From: FEN-987 sp964598845
Lineage (GTDB): Archaea; Thermoproteota; Bathyarchaeia; 40CM-2-53-6
Assembly (NCBI GenBank): GCA_964598845.1
Contig: CAZRDM010000027.1
Coordinates: 1-26,320, forward strand
DNA: 26,320 bases
Direction of reading: 5' to 3'
Made by a program: the position numbers and the translations under genes. Shown one piece after another: positions 21,548 to 26,320 of the stretch. Numbering within the stretch: the first letter of the stretch is position 1; each line of letters starts with the position of its first letter. The notes under the pieces were generated by a model. The model was not told the origin of the DNA. It searched no databases and saw only the letters and a program-made list of their open reading frames with translations.

Positions 21548-22336
21548 TCATTCTGGCGCTTTGCGCTCGCTTGGGCCGGTGTATACTATCTCGTTCCATT
21601 CCGCAGCCTTGTACGGCTTCTCAAAGTACATCTGCTCATATGCGTGCGCGACCAGCCCTGGTGTACGGCTTACGATGAAGAAGCCTTTCCCTAGGCGCCA
21701 GTCGAATCCCATATCAGAGACGATGGCAGCCATGCAACCATCAACGTTCAAGATCAAATGTTTGCGAAAGAATCTTTCAGTCAATGATTCGATAATCTGA
21801 GCTAGCTCTATGTGTTGGCCTATCAGACCCGTCTCCTTGGCAATTTCGAGGAGTCTAAGAGTACGGGGATCTCTCGTGTGCGTTGGATGGCCATATCCAG
21901 GTACCTTCTCATCGCGTTCACTATGATCCTTAAGAATCTGCTCAGCAGTCTGAAGTAACGTCAGTTTCCTTTCTCTCATATGTGTAATACCTTCTTGGAG
22001 CATCTTGGCCGACTGCTCTATTGCCCCGCCATGCCATTCACCAATGGCTGCGACTCCAGCAGAGACAGCCCCCTGCAAGGGAACTCCAGATGAGGCCACA
22101 AAGCGAGTTGCGTCTACTGAAGGGGCGTTGAGGCTATGTTCAAGACAGACCGTGAGAAGTGCGTCCATCATTTGTGAGTGGCTAGGTGAAGGAAGTTCTC
22201 CTCTCCAGAGCAGATATGTCAGGTCAGCGTAGCTGTATTTTCCGATGAGTTCCATTAGGTTGTAGCCGCGAACCAAGATCTTGTTCGGCTCAACCTTCGA
22301 AATTGCAGTCTTCCAGAATGGTTCCGGCATAGCCAT
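21548..22336 (-). CDS. Short citrate synthase family enzyme (citryl-CoA lyase-like)
   Basis: 262 residues, much shorter than citrate synthase (about 370-430), but aligned by eye with its C-terminal catalytic core. The three catalytic residues are recognisable: His102 in GEWHGGAIE (like pig His274), His150 in VPGYGHPTHTRDPR (His320) and Asp199 in ILNVDGCMAA (Asp375). Proteins of this length are usually called citryl-CoA lyase, which cleaves citryl-CoA to acetyl-CoA and oxaloacetate, the second half of the two-enzyme ATP-citrate lyase route; other acyl-CoA condensation or cleavage reactions are possible. The ATG at 22336 gives MAMPEPFWKT. It follows ThyX by 29 bases on the same strand. No citryl-CoA synthetase is in this window. 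Confidence 0.88.
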   Translation of the reverse strand: MAMPEPFWKTAISKVEPNKILVRGYNLMELIGKYSYADLTYLLWRGELPSPSHSQMMDALLTVCLEHSLNAPSVDATRFVASSGVPLQGAVSAGVAAIGEWHGGAIEQSAKMLQEGITHMRERKLTLLQTAEQILKDHSERDEKVPGYGHPTHTRDPRTLRLLEIAKETGLIGQHIELAQIIESLTERFFRKHLILNVDGCMAAIVSDMGFDWRLGKGFFIVSRTPGLVAHAYEQMYFEKPYKAAEWNEIVYTGPSERKAPE

Positions 22337-22365
22337 TGACTCTATCCGTTTGTCCGATTAGCAGG

Positions 22366-23163
22366 TTATACCTTCGAGTACTGTGGAACGTACTGGTTTG
22401 TGCCATCAGGGAGCTCTTTTCGCTTGAAGTCGCCGTAGAGGAGCGGATAGTTCTCGATGCAGATCTCGGCAACCTGCCCGAAGACTTTGCGAATCTCGAC
22501 CTCAGCGCTCGGATCGGTCCTCATCTCTATGACCCAACGTATGGTTCTGTGGTTGGCTGTCCAGATCAGATTGGTCGCGATGCCGTCTGGGAGAATGCGA
22601 CGCAACGCCGAAGTAACCCGCTTCTTCTCGTCAAAGCTCAGCTCGTCCCAGTCAAAGCGTGACTCCAATTCACGGTAGTGTTTCTCGATCTCTCTGACGA
22701 TCTCCTGGAACTTCTCGGAGACGGATTCTAGGTCGGGTGGCTTCCAGACGTGAATCTCGCGTGGACGAACATACCGTAGGCTCTCTTGACTCATCGCCGT
22801 TCCCGCGCGGTGCCTCACGATCTCATGCGTAAATATCCTGCTCACGTTTAGGAAAGCGAACGTAACGGTCGCGTGTTCGAGAATGCTTCCATCACCTTTC
22901 TCTAGGACGTTAGTGATGTAGTCCTTCGGGTCCCCCCTAATCCTAGTAACATTCGGGTTTAGGCCGACTCCAAAGCTCTTGTAACAAGACCTTCCAGCAA
23001 CTTCAATTAGGAATTCTGCGTCGCTCCTCTGAACCTTCCTAGTTTGATTCAACCACTCTAGGGCTTGGTAGTGGGCTAGCATGTCCTTAAGGCCAGTTTG
23101 ATCAAGTTTTGTTTCAGCAAGCTTGATCACTCTAGGTTCAATCTGATTCATTTCTGCAACCAC
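22366..23163 (-). CDS. thyX: FAD-dependent thymidylate synthase ThyX
   Basis: About 265 residues with the ThyX core. The flavin/dUMP motif at about 117-130 reads RHRAGTAMSQESLR, a variant of RHRxxSxNExSxR with the RHR and final Ser-x-x-R kept. Other family stretches are VLEKGDGSILEHATVTFAFL (about 87-106), FTHEIVRHR and, later, LPDGIATNLIWTANHRTIRW (the NHR segment). ThyX makes dTMP from dUMP using methylene-THF (or tetrahydromethanopterin) and reduced flavin. The start is either GTG at 23163 or ATG at 23151. Its promoter, with an AT-rich TTTATCGATTATATT stretch, diverges from the DUF2153 gene. Confidence 0.95.
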   Translation of the reverse strand: MVAEMNQIEPRVIKLAETKLDQTGLKDMLAHYQALEWLNQTRKVQRSDAEFLIEVAGRSCYKSFGVGLNPNVTRIRGDPKDYITNVLEKGDGSILEHATVTFAFLNVSRIFTHEIVRHRAGTAMSQESLRYVRPREIHVWKPPDLESVSEKFQEIVREIEKHYRELESRFDWDELSFDEKKRVTSALRRILPDGIATNLIWTANHRTIRWVIEMRTDPSAEVEIRKVFGQVAEICIENYPLLYGDFKRKELPDGTNQYVPQYSKV

Positions 23164-23363
23164 TGATTTGTCCCGGCAATCAGACTATATGAATCAAGAA
23201 TATAATCGATAAATTAAGACGGTCGGTCACAAGCCATTCGGTCCTTCGCGAATATATCTACTGAACAGCAGCAAGAGGCACCGCAGCTCTACGTGTTGGG
23301 AATAAGGCTAAATCGAGGATAGAGTAGTGGACGTTCCACTATAAGGGGGAGCATCGGGAAAAC
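23164..23363. promoter_or_regulatory. Divergent promoter region between thyX and DUF2153
   Basis: 200 bases without a gene. The minus strand has TTTATCGATTATATT (about 23198-23212) as a likely TATA region for thyX. The plus side has GCGAATATATC (about 23248-23258) and a GGGGGAG purine run upstream of the TTG at 23364. A perfect 7-bp inverted repeat (TAGTGGA-CGT-TCCACTA, 23325-23341) lies in the 5' leader of the plus gene and could be an operator or an RNA hairpin near its ribosome-binding site. Confidence 0.45.
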
Positions 23364-23693
23364 TTGTCTTGGACCGACGAACGAACGAAGGCGCTCGAAG
23401 ACATCAAGAAATTGGAGCCTTCGGATCGCTTAGGCCTTTACGCTTCGCTGATACGCATGAATTCAGCGCTTTTCGAGAGTGTAAGAGGATGGGACAGCTG
23501 GCTCAGAAATCCATCTTTCATCGAAACCTTTAGCGAGGAAGAGCTCAAGCAAATATACAAAGAGTTCAAGGACGTTTGCGTCCGGTTCTTGGAAGAGGAC
23601 GTTAGGTGGACGGGCAAGAAGGAGAAGATGCTCCCTATGGCTGGGAAGCAGCCCAGAGCTGAACGACCGGAAGCTGAGAGACGATACGCATAA
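23364..23693 (+). CDS. DUF2153-family archaeal protein
   Basis: 109 residues, all helical, matching the archaeal DUF2153 family as I know it: a first helix RTKALEDIKKLEPSDRLGLY, then MNSALFESVRGWDSWLRNPS, then FIETFSEEELKQIYKEFKDV and a helix ending FLEEDVRWT. The last 25 residues are a basic, Pro/Glu-rich tail. The role of the family is unknown. The start is TTG, with GGGGGAG about 11 bases upstream. It precedes the aKMT-like methyltransferase by 38 bases on the same strand and may be co-transcribed. Confidence 0.82.
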   Translation: MSWTDERTKALEDIKKLEPSDRLGLYASLIRMNSALFESVRGWDSWLRNPSFIETFSEEELKQIYKEFKDVCVRFLEEDVRWTGKKEKMLPMAGKQPRAERPEAERRYA

Positions 23694-23731
23694 ATTAGCC
23701 ACCTAGCCCGCAAGTCGAAGAGGTTCATCTC

Positions 23732-24196
23732 ATGAGCATTGCACCTTTTGTGCAGACACCCGTTGAAGTTGCGAGGAAGATGCTTGATCTCTCGCAACTG
23801 AAACCCGATGAAGTACTTTACGACTTGGGATGCGGAGACGGGCGTCTTGTTATTTTGGCCGCCAAAGACACTGGTGCATATGCAACAGGCATAGAGCTCA
23901 GAGACGATCTTGTGGACAGAGCCAAGACTGAGATCAAGAGGCTGAATCTAGAAGGAAAGGTAAGAATAATTCACGGGAATTTCTTCGATGTCAGCATATC
24001 AGACGCAAATGTGGTAACCCTGTACTTGACGTCAAGCGCGAACGAGCGCCTGAGACCAAAGCTTGAGGCCGAATTGAAACTTGGCACGCGAGTCGTTTCT
24101 CACGACTTCAAGGTGCCAGGCTGGAAGCCCAGCACAGTCTATGATGAGTTGTTGGGTCACACCATCTACGTGTACAGAATCGGTGACCACCTGTAG
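23732..24196 (+). CDS. Class I SAM methyltransferase, aKMT-like protein-lysine methyltransferase
   Basis: 154 residues closely resembling the crenarchaeal protein-lysine methyltransferase aKMT. An N-terminal FVQTPVEVARKMLDL (about 6-20) is followed by SAM motif I YDLGCGDGRLVILAAKD (about 30-46), the acidic strand-2 end GIELRDD (about 53-59), HGNFFDVSISDANVVTLYLT and the RPKLEAELKLGTRVVSHDFK ending. The family methylates lysines on many chromatin and other proteins, including Alba-type targets in Sulfolobus-like archaea. Here that is inference, but an Alba gene is present in this window. The ATG has an AGAGGT ribosome-binding site 6 bases upstream. Confidence 0.88.
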   Translation: MSIAPFVQTPVEVARKMLDLSQLKPDEVLYDLGCGDGRLVILAAKDTGAYATGIELRDDLVDRAKTEIKRLNLEGKVRIIHGNFFDVSISDANVVTLYLTSSANERLRPKLEAELKLGTRVVSHDFKVPGWKPSTVYDELLGHTIYVYRIGDHL

Positions 24197-24275
24197 GATG
24201 CTCTCAGGAATGAAGATGGCGCGTCAGGCATAGGTCGCTGAGTTTATCGGAACCTTCGCATTCGTTTTCTTCGGA

Positions 24276-24497
24276 ATGCACTCTGCCATTCCCGATATGG
24301 AGCTTTCAGCAGACCAAATCGGCTACGTCTACAGGCGACTTGCCAATCACTATGCCCTGCCGCAAGAACTAGGATGGGGAGACGGTCGAATGCGAAGAAT
24401 GGGGAGGGCAGGAAGAGAGCGCATTATGCTTCGCAGGAAAGCAGGTCTCAGGACTCTCTTTCACGAGCTTGCCCACGCCCTAGACTTTGAAGAACCC
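24276..24497 (+). CDS. HExxH metallopeptidase-like protein, 3' end lost in gap
   Basis: 74 residues before the gap. The sequence RTLFHELAHALDFEEP (about 59-74) is a zincin motif, HELAH with a following Asp-Phe, as in SprT-like, phage-type and related zinc metallopeptidases. Upstream are a helix (DQIGYVYRRLANHYALPQEL) and a basic strand (RERIMLRRKAGLRT), as expected before the active-site helix. After the 100-N gap three frames are possible, one ending HARWA with a stop, so the C-terminus and third zinc ligand cannot be assigned. ATG at 24276 is the chosen start; no ribosome-binding site is clear. The substrate is unknown. Confidence 0.65.
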
Positions 24498-24597
24498 NNN
24501 NNNNNNNNNNNNNNNNNNNNNNNNNNNNNNNNNNNNNNNNNNNNNNNNNNNNNNNNNNNNNNNNNNNNNNNNNNNNNNNNNNNNNNNNNNNNNNNNN
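24498..24597. other. Assembly gap (100 N)
   Basis: Exactly 100 N, placeholder length, just after the HExxH helix of the metallopeptidase-like gene. Confidence 0.99.
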
Positions 24598-24763
24598 ACC
24601 CGAGGCTCATGCAAGATGGGCATAAAGACTCAAGGAGACAGGGCGGGGGCTGAAGCGGAGAGCCAAATGCAAGTGAAATACGTGGGAAACTGGCTCCCTA
24701 TACTTCAGGAAGGCTGGCCTCTCTAGTTTGTAGCACTTTGCTAGGGGAAACTAGTTGTTTTCG

Positions 24764-25057
24764 ATGGGATGCTCTTACCCACTACGGTGCTCCTCTTCCA
24801 GGTCCGCAATCGGGCAGAGCAATATTCCAGCTGTTGTGGTTGGGCTGAAAATCACATTCTTTCTCATGATCTCTGTTTATGCTGTTCTCTACACTGGCAA
24901 GGTACCTGCGGGTGCTTCTGAGGTGCTGATTGGGATGACATTGACCACCGATATACTCATAGCAGGACAATCGATCGCATACAGTACCTTAGGTTCACCC
25001 ATTCGGCACATCACGGTATCTGTTGAAAGGATGGGTCAGAGCAAAATGCTTCACTGA
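24764..25057 (+). CDS. Small putative membrane protein
   Basis: From an ATG at 24764 the frame gives about 97 residues with two likely membrane spans: VVVGLKITFFLMISVYAVLY (about 25-44) and ASEVLIGMTLTTDILIAGQS (about 50-69). A short polar tail (VSERMGQSKMLH-like) follows. The first 20 residues are Ser/Cys/Arg-rich and probably not a real start region, so the true start may lie further in. A weak GGGGAAA ribosome-binding site is about 12 bases upstream. No family recognised. Confidence 0.45.
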   Translation: MGCSYPLRCSSSRSAIGQSNIPAVVVGLKITFFLMISVYAVLYTGKVPAGASEVLIGMTLTTDILIAGQSIAYSTLGSPIRHITVSVERMGQSKMLH

Positions 25058-25117
25058 CTTGAGATTGAGAGCGTGAAACCGAATAGATCAAGACGTGGCG
25101 GTGGTGTTCCGCTCCAA

Positions 25118-26161
25118 TTAGCTCGGCGGGCGGAGTGCGATCTTCAAGGCTTTTCCGCTGCCCATGAGTTCCAAAGCTTCGCTGGCTCTCTCGAGCGGCA
25201 TTTCGTAGGAGATCAGAGGTTCAATGGAGACCTGCTTTGAAACTATCAAACGGAATGCTCGCTCAACGGCGGCAGGCGTGTGGTGAAACGCTCCTTGCAT
25301 GCGGATTTGTCCGTAGTGTATCTTATCTGCGCTGAAGGACACGTTTGTTCCTGATGGACAACCTCCGAAGAGCAGAACGGTCCCTCCTTTCCGAACCAAA
25401 CCAATAGCGGATTCCCAAGTCTCAACTCGACCCACGGCCTCAACCACAATGTCGGCGCCTCTATTTTCCGTGAGGCCGAGAGTTCGATCATGCAGGTCTT
25501 CAGTTGCCGAATTTATTGCGGCATCTACCCCGATCTTCTTGGCTTCGCGTAATCTGTCAGGCACTATGTCGCTCAGGGCTACGATCTTCGCGCCGTGAAG
25601 GCGGGCAAGCTGGGCGTGTAGTAAACCGATGGGGCCACCTCCAAGGATAATCGCCGTCCCACCGGGTATGGGGCTGAGTAAGTTCCATCCGTGAACAACG
25701 CACGCCAAAGGTTCCAAGCTCGCAATGCTTTCCAAGGGGACCTTCGTAGGGACTTGGAAGGTGTTCTGACGAACAATCCTCTCGGGGATCCTGACATATT
25801 GTGCGTAGGCCCCAGGCCAAGTGAACCCGACGATCATGTCATCCAAATGATCACAAAGGTTGGGTTGATGCATGAGGCAGAAGAAGCATGTATTACACGG
25901 AGCTGAATTTGCAGCGACAACTCTCATTCCAAGTTGGAAATTCTCAACGCCCGCTCCGATCGCTGTTACCGTACCCGCAAATTCATGTCCCATTATCTGA
26001 GGAGGTTTCGCGAGGGGATGACCGCGTCTGAACATCTTCACATCGGTACCGCACGTCAATGCAACGGAACTCTTGACGACCAATTCACCCGGTCCGGCTT
26101 CGGGAATTGGCATCTGCTCGACCCTCAATTGACCAGGTTCGTAGAACCTCACTGCGAGCAT
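25118..26161 (-). CDS. Zinc-dependent medium-chain alcohol dehydrogenase
   Basis: About 347 residues of the MDR zinc-dehydrogenase family. The catalytic zinc ligands are Cys in SVALTCGTDVK and the His-Glu pair in GHEFAGTV. The structural zinc loop has the cysteines in PCNTCFFCLMHQPNLC. The NAD(P) motif is AIILGGGPIGLLHAQLARLH, with an acidic strand end at ALSDIVP. The C-terminus (MPLERASEALELMGSGKALK) is typical. It oxidises or reduces an alcohol, polyol or amino acid (threonine- and sorbitol-dehydrogenase types). I chose ATG at 26161, immediately before the first strand LAVRFYEPG; a GTG at 26188 is possible. A second MDR gene lies directly upstream on the same strand. Confidence 0.92.
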   Translation of the reverse strand: MLAVRFYEPGQLRVEQMPIPEAGPGELVVKSSVALTCGTDVKMFRRGHPLAKPPQIMGHEFAGTVTAIGAGVENFQLGMRVVAANSAPCNTCFFCLMHQPNLCDHLDDMIVGFTWPGAYAQYVRIPERIVRQNTFQVPTKVPLESIASLEPLACVVHGWNLLSPIPGGTAIILGGGPIGLLHAQLARLHGAKIVALSDIVPDRLREAKKIGVDAAINSATEDLHDRTLGLTENRGADIVVEAVGRVETWESAIGLVRKGGTVLLFGGCPSGTNVSFSADKIHYGQIRMQGAFHHTPAAVERAFRLIVSKQVSIEPLISYEMPLERASEALELMGSGKALKIALRPPS

Positions 26162-26220
26162 TGACTTGCCCAAACTACATTCTACCACTCACAATTCGCG
26201 AACAGATGATATCACATACA

Positions 26221-26320
26221 TCATGCGTTTTGAATGATGACTTTTACCGTTTCGCTACCGGTTTCAGCTACTTTGAAGCCTTCCACAGCCTGCTTGAGTG
26301 GGAACCTGTGTGTTATCATG
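26221..26320 (-). CDS. MDR alcohol dehydrogenase, C-terminal end (partial)
   Basis: The visible 32 codons end in THRFPLKQAVEGFKVAETGS, then ETVKVIIQNA, the usual C-terminus of threonine/sorbitol-type zinc dehydrogenases (hRhPLEEAxEAFxxAE...VKVVI). The rest of the gene lies beyond the right edge. It is upstream of the complete dehydrogenase gene on the same strand, with a gap of about 60 bases, so the two are tandem paralogues, possibly in one operon. Confidence 0.75.
   Translation of the reverse strand, partial: MITHRFPLKQAVEGFKVAETGSETVKVIIQNA

Noticed and set aside
1..26320. CRISPR arrays, insertion sequences and rRNA genes
   Set aside because: No regularly spaced direct repeats, transposase motifs or conserved rRNA segments were seen on reading through the window.

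Overview
This window looks like a scaffold from an uncultivated archaeon of the Thermoproteota side (Bathyarchaeia or Nitrososphaeria-like). The placement is inferred from gene content: an Alba chromatin protein, a crenarchaeal-type OB-fold single-stranded DNA-binding protein, an Lhr-type helicase, an archaeal DUF2153 protein, an aKMT-like lysine methyltransferase, ThyX, an archaeal winged-helix (HTH_45-like) regulator and an intron-bearing tRNA-Ser. TATA-like boxes 35-45 bases upstream of several starts also fit Archaea. The scaffold has three runs of exactly 100 N (9570-9669, 16870-16969, 24498-24597), and each interrupts or abuts a gene.

Layout. 1-540: the end of an unidentified gene, a strong hairpin and a YkgJ-type cysteine-cluster protein. 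540-3725: sparse; on the minus strand are an SSB-like protein (2565-3185) and Alba (1710-2036), with several doubtful small ORFs between and beyond them. 3726-3856: tRNA-Ser(GCT) carrying two insertions of 23 nt, one in the D-loop and one at the canonical 37/38 intron site. 3931-6512: a three-gene ABC-2 exporter operon (ATPase, permease, permease) on the minus strand. 6709-9569 and beyond: a very large surface protein with duplicated PEGA-like modules, an internal alpha/beta-hydrolase domain and a second, internal signal-peptide-like segment. 9842-12488: a small basic protein with a perfect Shine-Dalgarno, an eroded luciferase-like (F420-type) monooxygenase remnant, a winged-helix regulator and a bactofilin-like beta-helix protein built of about 17-residue repeats. 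12494-15968: an Lhr-type helicase followed by an unknown protein with a Pro/Ala-rich tail (minus).

16172-17120: a metallo-beta-lactamase-fold hydrolase and a gap-interrupted small protein (plus). 17124-21458: a minus-strand cluster of APC-type permease, metallophosphoesterase, nucleotidyltransferase-fold protein and acetamidase/formamidase, suggesting uptake and hydrolysis of a nitrogen compound. 21548-23163: a short citrate synthase/citryl-CoA lyase-type enzyme and ThyX. 23364-24196: DUF2153 and an aKMT-like methyltransferase, diverging from ThyX. 24276-25057: a HExxH metallopeptidase-like gene cut by a gap and a small membrane protein. 25118-26320: two tandem zinc-type MDR alcohol dehydrogenases on the minus strand, the upstream one running off the end.

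No CRISPR array, rRNA, transposase or integrase was seen. The most unusual items are the doubly interrupted tRNA-Ser, the fused/duplicated surface hydrolase protein and the archaeal bactofilin-like repeat protein.
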